DNA from: an uncultured Clostridium sp.
GTDB lineage: Bacteria; Bacillota; Clostridia; Lachnospirales; Lachnospiraceae
Direction of reading: 5' to 3'
Length of the DNA stretch: 9,597 nucleotides
NCBI GenBank assembly: GCA_937902905.1
Contig: CALELW010000124.1
Span: forward strand, 1-9,597
Shown: piece after piece, positions 1-5,232 of the stretch
How positions within the stretch are numbered: position 1 is the first letter of the stretch
Layout: the number at the start of each line of letters is the position of its first letter
Position numbers and translations under genes: made by a program
The notes under the pieces: generated by a model
Told to the model about the DNA's origin: nothing
The model's input: the letters and a program-made list of their open reading frames with translations, nothing else
Databases searched by the model: none

Positions 1-569
1 AAGATGTCATTTGGAAACACTTTTTGGATTCTGCTCTAATTATGAAAGATTCTTTATGGAATGGAAGACATAAAGTATTCGACGTTGGAACTGGTGCCGG
101 TTTTCCGGGAATTGTGTTGGCTATTTTGAATCCGGAAAGTGAATTTGTTTTGCTTGATTCTTTAAACAAAAGAGTAGAATTTTTAAAACAGGTTTGTACT
201 AAACTGAAAATCAACAATGTTACGGCAATTCACGGAAGAGCGGAAACTTATGGACAAAATGAAATGTATCGTAATCAATTTGATTTTGTTGTTTCACGCG
301 CAGTAGCAGAACTTCCGATTCTTATGGAATACTGTATTCCGTTTGCTAAGGTTAATGGTTATTTTGTTTCTTATAAAGGAAAGAAGCAGGAAGAAGAAGT
401 GAAACTTGCAGAAAATGCTTTTCATGAATTATCGGCTAAGTTTGACCACTTGGACAAGTTTTCTTTAAGAGATAAAGAAGAAAGATGTTTGTTGTTTATC
501 AAAAAAGAAGAGAAGACAAATAGCAAGTATCCAAGAAAAGAAGGTAAACCAAAGAAAAAACCTTTATAG
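1..569 (+). CDS. rsmG: 16S rRNA (guanine-N7)-methyltransferase RsmG, 5'-truncated by window edge
   Basis: RsmG (GidB) uses S-adenosylmethionine to make m7G at position 527 (E. coli numbering) of 16S rRNA in the small subunit. The reading frame is open from base 3 with no stop before it, so the gene enters from outside the window; the TTG at 24 is an internal codon, not the start. The first visible residues contain KHFLDS, a usual RsmG segment just before the SAM-binding loop. That loop, FDVGTGAGFPG, is coded at 78-110. An acidic strand ending in LLDS follows, then VVSRAVAEL. The C-terminus YPRKEGKPKKKPL is the typical family end, so the 3' end is intact. About 189 residues are seen against roughly 240 in the family, so some 50 are missing. 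Location just before parAB is the usual origin-proximal arrangement. Function is very secure. Confidence 0.96.
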   Translation, partial: DVIWKHFLDSALIMKDSLWNGRHKVFDVGTGAGFPGIVLAILNPESEFVLLDSLNKRVEFLKQVCTKLKINNVTAIHGRAETYGQNEMYRNQFDFVVSRAVAELPILMEYCIPFAKVNGYFVSYKGKKQEEEVKLAENAFHELSAKFDHLDKFSLRDKEERCLLFIKKEEKTNSKYPRKEGKPKKKPL

Positions 570-572
570 AAA

Positions 573-588
573 TGTTTCACGTGAAACA
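573..588. promoter_or_regulatory. parS: parS centromere site 1
   Basis: The 16 bases TGTTTCACGTGAAACA form a perfect palindrome identical to the B. subtilis parS consensus. ParB/Spo0J loads here as a CTP-dependent clamp and spreads along the DNA, nucleating the origin-proximal partition complex. The site starts 4 bp after the rsmG stop codon. A further half-site (TTTCACG, 589-595) lies directly next to it. Confidence 0.96.
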
Positions 589-610
589 TTTCACGGATAG
601 GATTCACAGA

Positions 611-626
611 TGTTTCACGTGAAACA
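611..626. promoter_or_regulatory. parS: parS centromere site 2
   Basis: This is a second perfect copy of TGTTTCACGTGAAACA, 38 bp centre-to-centre from the first. It ends 12 bp before the likely -35 of parA, so bound or spreading ParB could also affect parA transcription; that regulatory effect is inference. Confidence 0.96.
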
Positions 627-638
627 TGAAAAAATATA

Positions 639-667
639 TAGCCAAACATTATATGAAATGATATAAT
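639..667 (+). promoter_or_regulatory. Probable sigma-A promoter of parAB-DUF4446
   Basis: A perfect TATAAT (662-667) lies 17 bp after TAGCCA (639-644, four of six matches to TTGACA). Transcription would begin near 674 and give a leader of about 55 nt before the parA ATG. The -10 box sits inside a 10-bp inverted repeat (645-654 with 661-670). Confidence 0.6.
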
Positions 668-670
668 GTT
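645..670. repeat. AT-rich inverted repeat over the parA -10 box (possible operator)
   Basis: AACATTATAT (645-654) and ATATAATGTT (661-670) are exact reverse complements around the 6-nt centre GAAATG. The dyad covers the spacer and -10 of the proposed parA promoter and gives a TATAAT on both strands. No T-run follows, so it does not look like an rsmG terminator. An operator role is inferred only from position. Confidence 0.5.
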
Positions 671-729
671 CTGTAGGATTGCGTGAGCGATAGTAAAGAT
701 ATAAGTTTTATGAATGGAGAAAGATAAGT

Positions 730-1497
730 ATGAGCGAAATTATGGCGATTGCAAATCAGAAGGGTGGAGTTGGTAAAACGACAACAACGATAAATTTATC
801 CGCTGCCCTTGCTGAACAAGGAAAAAAAGTTCTTATTATCGATATGGACCCACAGGGAAATACATCAAGTGGACTTGGTATTGATAAGGATGAATTAGAA
901 ACAACAGTGTATCAGTTGATGATTGGAGATAATTCATTTGATGAATGTGTTCAGAAAGATGTATTTGAAAATTTGGATGTTTTAGCGGCTAACGTAAATT
1001 TGGCCGGTATCGAAATTGAGACAATGGATATGGAGGACAGAAACTATATTCTTCGCGATATTATTTCGGAGGTAGAAGATAGATACGATTTTATTATCAT
1101 TGATTGTCCACCTTCTTTAAATACATTGACAATTAACTCTATGACGACAGCAGATTCGGTACTGGTTCCAATTCAGTGTGAATACTACGCATTGGAGGGA
1201 TTGAGCCAGCTTATTTATACAATCAATCTTGTAAAAGACCGATTGAATCCAAAACTTACGATTAATGGTGTTGTATTTACGATGTATGATGGAAGAACGA
1301 ATTTGTCCATGCAGGTAATTGAAAATGTTAGAAACAATTTGAATCAGACAATTTATGATACAATTATTCCGCGAGGTGTTCGTCTGGCAGAAGCACCAAG
1401 CCACGGACTTCCAATCACACAGTATGATAACCGCTCAACCGGAGCAAAGGCATATATGGCACTTGCAAAGGAAGTAATTGAAAGGAGTGCAAAATAA
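730..1497 (+). CDS. parA: Chromosome-partitioning ATPase ParA (Soj)
   Basis: ParA is a deviant-Walker ATPase that dimerises on ATP, binds DNA non-specifically and works with ParB-parS in origin segregation; in B. subtilis the homologue Soj also acts on DnaA. The 255-residue protein shows the deviant Walker A KGGVGKTT at residues 11-18 (signature Lys11, second Lys16), the IIDMDPQGN switch region at 36-44 with Asp40, and the Walker B strand ending IIIDCPPSL with Asp125. The C-terminal segment IPRGVRLAEAPSHG is typical of chromosomal ParA/Soj. Length matches the family. The ATG at 730 has GGAGA at 716-720, 9 bp upstream. The parB start follows the stop by 2 nt, so the two genes are cotranscribed and probably translationally coupled. 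Confidence 0.97.
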   Translation: MSEIMAIANQKGGVGKTTTTINLSAALAEQGKKVLIIDMDPQGNTSSGLGIDKDELETTVYQLMIGDNSFDECVQKDVFENLDVLAANVNLAGIEIETMDMEDRNYILRDIISEVEDRYDFIIIDCPPSLNTLTINSMTTADSVLVPIQCEYYALEGLSQLIYTINLVKDRLNPKLTINGVVFTMYDGRTNLSMQVIENVRNNLNQTIYDTIIPRGVRLAEAPSHGLPITQYDNRSTGAKAYMALAKEVIERSAK

Positions 1498-1499
1498 CT

Positions 1500-2378
1500 A
1501 TGGCAGTCAAGAGAACAGGTTTGGGTAAAGGACTGGATTCCATGATTCCTCCGAAAGCAACGCAAAGAGCTGTAAAAGAGGAAAAGAATACGGTTTCAAA
1601 AACCGGAGAAACAATTTTGAAAATTAATGAAGTGGAGCCAAATAAAAAGCAGCCACGTAAATTTTTCAATGAAGAAGCATTACAGGAATTAAGCGATTCC
1701 ATTAAGCAGCACGGAATTGTTCAGCCACTGGTAGTTGCAAAAAAAGATGATTATTTTGAAATTATTGCCGGCGAGAGAAGATGGCGTGCGGCAAAATTAG
1801 CGGGATTAAAGGAAGTTCCGGTTGTTATTAAAGATTATTCACCGCAGGAAATTATGGAAGTTGCGCTGATTGAAAATATTCAGCGTGAGGACTTGAATCC
1901 GGTGGAAGAAGCAAAAGCATATCAAAATTTGATTAAAGAATACAATTTGAAGCAGGAAGAAGTGGCAGAGAGAGTTTCTAAGAGCCGTTCTGCTATTACT
2001 AATTCACTTCGTCTGTTAAAATTGAGTGATGATGTGCTGACACTTTTAATGGAAGAAGAAATTTCGAGTGGACATGCCAGAGCACTGCTTGGTCTGGAAG
2101 ATAGCGAAAAACAGCTTGAAATTGCCGAAAAGATTGCAAAAGATCACCTCAGCGTAAGAGAAGTTGAGAAATTAGTGAAAAATATCAATCAGCCGGCGAA
2201 AAAAGCAAAGAAAAAAGAACTTTCCAATGACTTTTTGTACCATGATATGGAAGAAAAAATGAAGTTGAAGACGGGAACAAAGGTAAGAATCAATCGAAAG
2301 TCCGAGAATAAAGGTAAAATTGAAATTGAGTATTATTCACAGGACGACTTAGAAAAGATTTTAGGATACTTCAAATAA
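1500..2378 (+). CDS. parB: Chromosome-partitioning protein ParB (Spo0J), parS-binding CTPase clamp
   Basis: ParB binds parS, hydrolyses CTP and slides as a clamp, recruiting ParA and, in Firmicutes, SMC condensin. The 292-residue protein has the N-terminal GLGKGLDSMIP (7-17), which resembles the ParA-contacting tail of ParB proteins. The ParB/Srx domain carries GERRWRA (91-97), the CTP-binding box, and ENIQRED (125-131). A helix-turn-helix spans about 150-175 (QEEVAERVSKSRSAITN). The segment SSGHARALLGL follows, then a Lys-rich linker and the C-terminal dimerisation region. Length is normal. AAAGGAG at 1481-1487 lies inside the end of parA and serves the ATG at 1500. Two perfect parS sites lie about 0.9 kb upstream of this start, making a complete cis-encoded system. 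Confidence 0.97.
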   Translation: MAVKRTGLGKGLDSMIPPKATQRAVKEEKNTVSKTGETILKINEVEPNKKQPRKFFNEEALQELSDSIKQHGIVQPLVVAKKDDYFEIIAGERRWRAAKLAGLKEVPVVIKDYSPQEIMEVALIENIQREDLNPVEEAKAYQNLIKEYNLKQEEVAERVSKSRSAITNSLRLLKLSDDVLTLLMEEEISSGHARALLGLEDSEKQLEIAEKIAKDHLSVREVEKLVKNINQPAKKAKKKELSNDFLYHDMEEKMKLKTGTKVRINRKSENKGKIEIEYYSQDDLEKILGYFK

Positions 2379-2379
2379 A

Positions 2380-2393
2380 AGAACATATGTTCG
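2380..2393. promoter_or_regulatory. Palindrome resembling a Gram-positive LexA (SOS) box
   Basis: GAACATATGTTC (2381-2392) is a perfect 12-bp palindrome. With one flanking base on each side it agrees with the Bacillus DinR/LexA consensus CGAACRNRYGTTYC at 12 of 14 positions, differing only at the two outer bases. It lies between the parB stop and the DUF4446 ribosome site. A short palindrome can arise by chance and no promoter is evident beside it, so function is unproven. Confidence 0.35.
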
Positions 2394-2407
2394 TAAGGAG
2401 GAAAAAG

Positions 2408-2908
2408 ATGTTTCAGTTTAGTGATTATGGATTAAGTGTTGATGTTATTTTACTGGGTGCGATTGCAGCAATCCTGATTTTATTGATTCTTTGCCTTATT
2501 TTAATAGGAAAGAACAGCTCACTGAGAAAACGATATGATGAGTTTATGCGTGATTCCGACGGTAAAAGTCTAGAAGAAGCATTTCAGAAGAAATTTGTCA
2601 ATATGGATTATATTAATGGTAAAATTAAAGAAGTCGATGAGCATTTGGCTGTAATTGATGAAAACCTTTTGAAAACTTATCAGAAGGTAGGCGTGGTAAA
2701 ATATGATGCGTTTAAAGAAGTTGGCGGAACTTTGAGTTTTGTACTTACTCTTTTGACAAAAGAAAACGATGGATTCATTATGAATTCGATGCACAGTAAC
2801 AAAGAGGGATGTTACATTTATATTAAGGAAGTAAAATCCGGAGAAGTGTTTGTAACATTGTCGGAAGAAGAACGTCAGTCTTTGGAACAGGCAATGACTG
2901 CTGAATAA
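2408..2908 (+). CDS. DUF4446 family membrane-anchored protein
   Basis: The product is 166 residues. Residues about 12-33 form one hydrophobic membrane helix (ending LILCLILIG), followed by a charged, probably helical region (about 37-85, Lys/Glu-rich, likely coiled coil). The C-terminal part holds KYDAFKEVGGTLSFVLTLL, NDGFIMNS and a final LSEEE, the DUF4446 pattern I recognise. The likely start is the ATG at 2408, because TAAGGAGG (2394-2401) sits 6 bp before it; an earlier in-frame ATG at 2387 would place this site inside the coding region. It follows parB by 29 bp and is the last gene of the parAB operon. This placement is common in Clostridia and suggests a link to chromosome partition or membrane anchoring, but I know of no demonstrated function. 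The region just upstream contains a LexA-box-like palindrome. Confidence 0.85.
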   Translation: MFQFSDYGLSVDVILLGAIAAILILLILCLILIGKNSSLRKRYDEFMRDSDGKSLEEAFQKKFVNMDYINGKIKEVDEHLAVIDENLLKTYQKVGVVKYDAFKEVGGTLSFVLTLLTKENDGFIMNSMHSNKEGCYIYIKEVKSGEVFVTLSEEERQSLEQAMTAE

Positions 2909-2910
2909 AG

Positions 2911-2937
2911 AAAAATGAGGGCAAAAAAAAGCCCTCA
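2911..2937 (-). terminator. Rho-independent terminator of the minus-strand tRNA-Lys
   Basis: TGAGGGC (2916-2922) and GCCCTCA (2931-2937) pair as a 7-bp stem with an 8-base loop. The T-run needed for termination is read only on the minus strand (bases 2915-2911), so the terminator serves the tRNA, not the parAB operon; the + strand continues with C-rich sequence. Confidence 0.8.
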
Positions 2938-2975
2938 CCCAGCAGTTGCAGGTCTGCCAAACAAGGACTCGGGAG

Positions 2976-3048
2976 TACGCCATTGGGGGCTCGAACCCCA
3001 GACACCCTGATTAAGAGTCAGGTGCTCTACCAACTGAGCTAATGGCGC
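2976..3048 (-). tRNA. tRNA-Lys (anticodon CUU)
   Basis: Read on the minus strand from 3048, the 73-nt sequence folds as a full cloverleaf. It has a 7-bp acceptor stem, U8, A9, a D-arm with GCUC/GAGC stem, an anticodon stem CCUGA/UCAGG around loop CUCUUAA (anticodon CUU, lysine AAG codons), a five-base variable loop GUGUC, and a T-arm UGGGG/CCCCA around UUCGAGC. A73 is the discriminator base. The 3' CCA is not encoded (CTC follows), so it would be added by the CCA-adding enzyme. The first acceptor pair is G1-U72, a wobble rather than a Watson-Crick pair. It has its own promoter and terminator and stands alone, opposed to the flanking + strand genes. Confidence 0.95.
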
Positions 3049-3049
3049 T

Positions 3050-3079
3050 TTATCAATCACACAAGGAATATTATATAAT
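3050..3079 (+). promoter_or_regulatory. Possible promoter of the AI-2E family gene
   Basis: On the + strand TTATCA (3050-3055, four of six matches) lies 18 bp before TATAAT (3074-3079). It overlaps the tRNA promoter through the shared palindrome. The ATG is about 58 bp downstream of the -10 end. Confidence 0.4.
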
Positions 3080-3083
3080 ATTC
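3066..3083. repeat. 18-bp perfect palindrome carrying -10 boxes on both strands
   Basis: GAATATTATATAATATTC equals its own reverse complement. It contains TATAAT on the + strand (3074-3079) and TATAAT on the minus strand (3075-3070). It lies between the divergent tRNA-Lys and AI-2E family genes. Confidence 0.75.
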
Positions 3084-3098
3084 TTTTTCAAAATGCAA
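3070..3098 (-). promoter_or_regulatory. Promoter of tRNA-Lys
   Basis: On the minus strand TTGCAT (3098-3093) and TATAAT (3075-3070) are separated by exactly 17 bp. The -35 is weak (TTG only), the -10 is perfect. The -10 ends 21 bp before the mature tRNA 5' end, leaving a short leader for RNase P to remove. Confidence 0.6.
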
Positions 3099-3137
3099 GC
3101 AATAATTTAAAAAAATTGTATAAACTTGGAGGGATAT

Positions 3138-4301
3138 ATGGAGAAAAAAAACAAATGCCTGGAAATTTTGAAAACATTAGTGTCGAATATGTGGTATATT
3201 GTAGCTTTGGTTGCTATTATTGCCATTATCTTTTTGATGATTGCTAACTGGGGAATTGTGTTAGCAGTTATTGGAAAATTTCTTACTATTTTAATGCCAT
3301 TTATATTGGGATTCTTTTTTGCCTGCTTTATTAATCCGCTCGTAAAAAGAGTTCGTTCGCTGTTAAATCGAATGAAACCGGGTAAAGGGGCGAAAATTAA
3401 GAAAGCATTTAGTGTAATCATCAGTTATGTCGTTGTAATTGGCGTAATCACCGTTTTACTCATTTATATTATTCCTCAGATTAAGGAGAGTATTGGTGAA
3501 CTTGGAAAAACAATCCAGGACGGATATCAGTATATGATTACACATCAGAAGGAATTAAATGAAAAAATTCCGTTTATCGGACTTGGTGGAGGGATTGAAT
3601 ACATCAAAGAATTTGCATATAAGAAGATTATGAGCAATGGCTCCGAGATTCTTCCTTATGTTTATCATGTTTCATCTTCCTTGCTGACGACGTCATATAA
3701 TGTATTGATGGGACTTGTAATTTCCATTTACATTATTTTAGATATGAAAAAGTTAAAAAGAAGTGCAAGAAAAGTTGTATATGCCTTGTCTCCGAGAAAG
3801 AAAGAGCAGGAAGTTTGGGAGACAATGAAACAGTGCAGCCACATTTTTAATGGATTTTTGATTGGAAAAATGATTGATTCCCTGATTATCGGAATTCTCT
3901 GTCTGATTGCGATGTCCATTTTGAAACTGCCGTATGCGCTGCTTCTCAGTCTGATTGTATGTATTACTAATATGATACCTTACTTCGGACCGATTATTGG
4001 TGCAATTCCGGGTGTTATGATTTATCTGTTTATCGATATTCGTTATGCCCTTATCTTTGCTCTTATGATTTTGATTTTGCAGCAGTTTGACGGTCTGTAT
4101 CTTGGACCAAAAATTTTGGGTGACCAGACGGGAATTAAGCCTCTTTGGGTTATTTTTGGAATTACAGTTGGCGGTGCTTATTTTGGTGTGATGGGAATGT
4201 TCCTTGGTGTACCGGTAGTAGCCGTGATTATGTATCTTTTGCAACTGTTTTTGGATAAAAAGCTGAAAAAGAAAAATATCTCAACCTTTGATTCCAAGTA
4301 A
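3138..4301 (+). CDS. AI-2E family transporter (UPF0118-type polytopic membrane protein)
   Basis: The 387-residue protein is strongly hydrophobic with about eight membrane helices: two near the N-terminus (about 18-36 and 40-65, ending before NPLVKR), a third at about 89-114, a less hydrophobic stretch after it, then five toward the C-terminus. Family marks are MIPYFGPIIGAIPG, LGPKILGDQTG and the Gly-rich GGAYFGVMGMFLGVPVVAV. Members include E. coli TqsA (AI-2 export) and Na+/H+ antiporters, so the substrate here cannot be told from sequence. The ATG at 3138 is chosen because GGAGG (3128-3132) lies 5 bp before it; the in-frame TTG at 3126 would include that site. It is probably monocistronic, starting next to the tRNA promoter and ending at a shared terminator with trmB. 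Confidence 0.9.
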   Translation: MEKKNKCLEILKTLVSNMWYIVALVAIIAIIFLMIANWGIVLAVIGKFLTILMPFILGFFFACFINPLVKRVRSLLNRMKPGKGAKIKKAFSVIISYVVVIGVITVLLIYIIPQIKESIGELGKTIQDGYQYMITHQKELNEKIPFIGLGGGIEYIKEFAYKKIMSNGSEILPYVYHVSSSLLTTSYNVLMGLVISIYIILDMKKLKRSARKVVYALSPRKKEQEVWETMKQCSHIFNGFLIGKMIDSLIIGILCLIAMSILKLPYALLLSLIVCITNMIPYFGPIIGAIPGVMIYLFIDIRYALIFALMILILQQFDGLYLGPKILGDQTGIKPLWVIFGITVGGAYFGVMGMFLGVPVVAVIMYLLQLFLDKKLKKKNISTFDSK

Positions 4302-4401
4302 TCGTTTGATTTCCTCAATGGAGCAGAGGATGCAGAGTATCTTTTTTGAGCATTTTCCGTGATTTAGTTTTTGACATAATATACGTTTAAAACAGGACAT
4401 A

Positions 4402-4445
4402 AAAATAGAACCTTTTTCTTTATTCTATGAAAAAGGTTCTATTTT
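4402..4445. terminator. Bidirectional Rho-independent terminator between AI-2E gene and trmB
   Basis: A 17-bp perfect stem (4402-4418 with 4429-4445) around a 10-base loop has an A-run at its 5' side and a T-run at its 3' side, so it works in both directions. It sits between two convergent genes, 12 bp from the trmB stop and about 100 bp from the AI-2E gene stop. Confidence 0.92.
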
Positions 4446-4457
4446 GTTACCAACTAA

Positions 4458-5096
4458 TTAACGGGAAAGAACAAACCGGCAGATTGGTTTTCCTTCTGCG
4501 ACAAATTTGCTTTCGTACTCAGTCATAATGTTGCCCTCTAAAAATTCACTGTGATGCAAATCATAAGTCAATTCTTTAATATTCCAGATTGGCGAATTTT
4601 CGGCTGTTTCCACTGAAAAATCAAATAAATCCCGATTATCGGTTTTAAACTGGATATAACCATTTGGATTTAAAATTGTATGATAAAGATTCAAAAATCC
4701 CTCGCTTGTTAGGCGGCGTTTTGCGTGGCGGTCTTTTGGCCATGGATCGGAAAAATTTAAATAAATCCGGTCTACTTCATGTTCGGCAAAAATATCAGCC
4801 AGATATTTTGCATCAAATCGCAGAAAATACAAATTTGGCTTTTCCTCTGCGGTTTGTTTTTCTAAAGCACGGTATAAAACACTCGAATACATTTCAATTC
4901 CGATATAGTTGATATCCGGATTTTCAGAAGCTAATGTATGAATAAATTGTCCTTTTCCCATGCCGATTTCAATGTGCAGGGGATGATTATTGTGAAACAA
5001 CTCTAACCATTTTCCTTTGTAATCTTCCGGATTTTGAACGACATAGGGACTTGCCGCAATCACTTCTTTTGAACCTTTAATATTTCGTAAACGCAT
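4458..5096 (-). CDS. trmB: tRNA (guanine-N7-)-methyltransferase TrmB
   Basis: TrmB makes m7G46 in the variable loop of tRNA with S-adenosylmethionine. The 212-residue protein has the SAM-binding loop IEIGMGKGQF (42-51), an acidic end of the next strand (GIEM, 66-69), the family signature NFSDPWPKDRHAKRRL (114-129), then FKTDNRDLFDFS and the C-terminal TEYESKFVAEGKPI. Length matches bacterial TrmB. The start is the codon at 5096-5094: on the minus strand TGGAGG lies 6 bp before it. An in-frame ATG 8 codons earlier (5120) would place the ribosome site inside the gene. It is transcribed divergently from the carboxypeptidase gene and ends at a shared terminator. The tRNA-Lys in this window has G at position 46, so it could itself be a substrate. 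Confidence 0.96.
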   Translation of the reverse strand: MRLRNIKGSKEVIAASPYVVQNPEDYKGKWLELFHNNHPLHIEIGMGKGQFIHTLASENPDINYIGIEMYSSVLYRALEKQTAEEKPNLYFLRFDAKYLADIFAEHEVDRIYLNFSDPWPKDRHAKRRLTSEGFLNLYHTILNPNGYIQFKTDNRDLFDFSVETAENSPIWNIKELTYDLHHSEFLEGNIMTEYESKFVAEGKPICRFVLSR

Positions 5097-5132
5097 AGTA
5101 ATCCTCCATATAGTAAACATTTAAATCATAGC

Positions 5133-5163
5133 ATCATAGTACCATAAATCGAAATTATGTCAA
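5133..5163 (-). promoter_or_regulatory. Probable trmB promoter
   Basis: On the minus strand a perfect TTGACA (5163-5158) is followed by TACTAT (5141-5136, spacer 16) and by TATGAT (5138-5133, spacer 19). Either could be the -10. The motif ATCATAG (+ strand) is repeated at 5125-5131 and 5133-5139, so a second TATGAT lies 8 bp further on. Confidence 0.55.
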
Positions 5164-5171
5164 ATAAGATG

Positions 5172-5200
5172 TTGGAAAAATTGGTAAAATCGTGTATGAT
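5172..5200 (+). promoter_or_regulatory. Probable promoter of the D-Ala-D-Ala carboxypeptidase gene (and pyk)
   Basis: TTGGAA (5172-5177, four of six) and TATGAT (5195-5200, five of six) are 17 bp apart and end 32 bp before the ATG. It lies back-to-back with the trmB promoter. Confidence 0.6.
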
Positions 5201-5232
5201 AGAAGTAATAGTATGATTTTTGGAGGCATGAG

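Noticed and set aside
24..26. TTG as start codon of rsmG
   Set aside because: The frame is open to base 3 and the residues before it (KHFLDS) belong to the conserved RsmG sequence, so the gene continues beyond the window.
422..649. Minus-strand open frame across the rsmG end and parS sites
   Set aside because: It only reads through the rsmG C-terminus and the parS palindromes; no recognisable product.
2916..2937. Hairpin as terminator of parAB-DUF4446
   Set aside because: The + strand after the stem is C-rich with no T-run; the T-run exists only on the minus strand, so it serves the tRNA.
4371..4445. Perfect TTGACA at 4371-4376 just before the terminator hairpin, suggesting a small RNA
   Set aside because: No acceptable -10 box lies 15-19 bp downstream; the hairpin is already explained as the terminator of the two convergent genes.
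4664..4912. Open reading frame on the + strand inside trmB
   Set aside because: It is antisense to a well-conserved TrmB protein, has no family resemblance and no convincing ribosome site.
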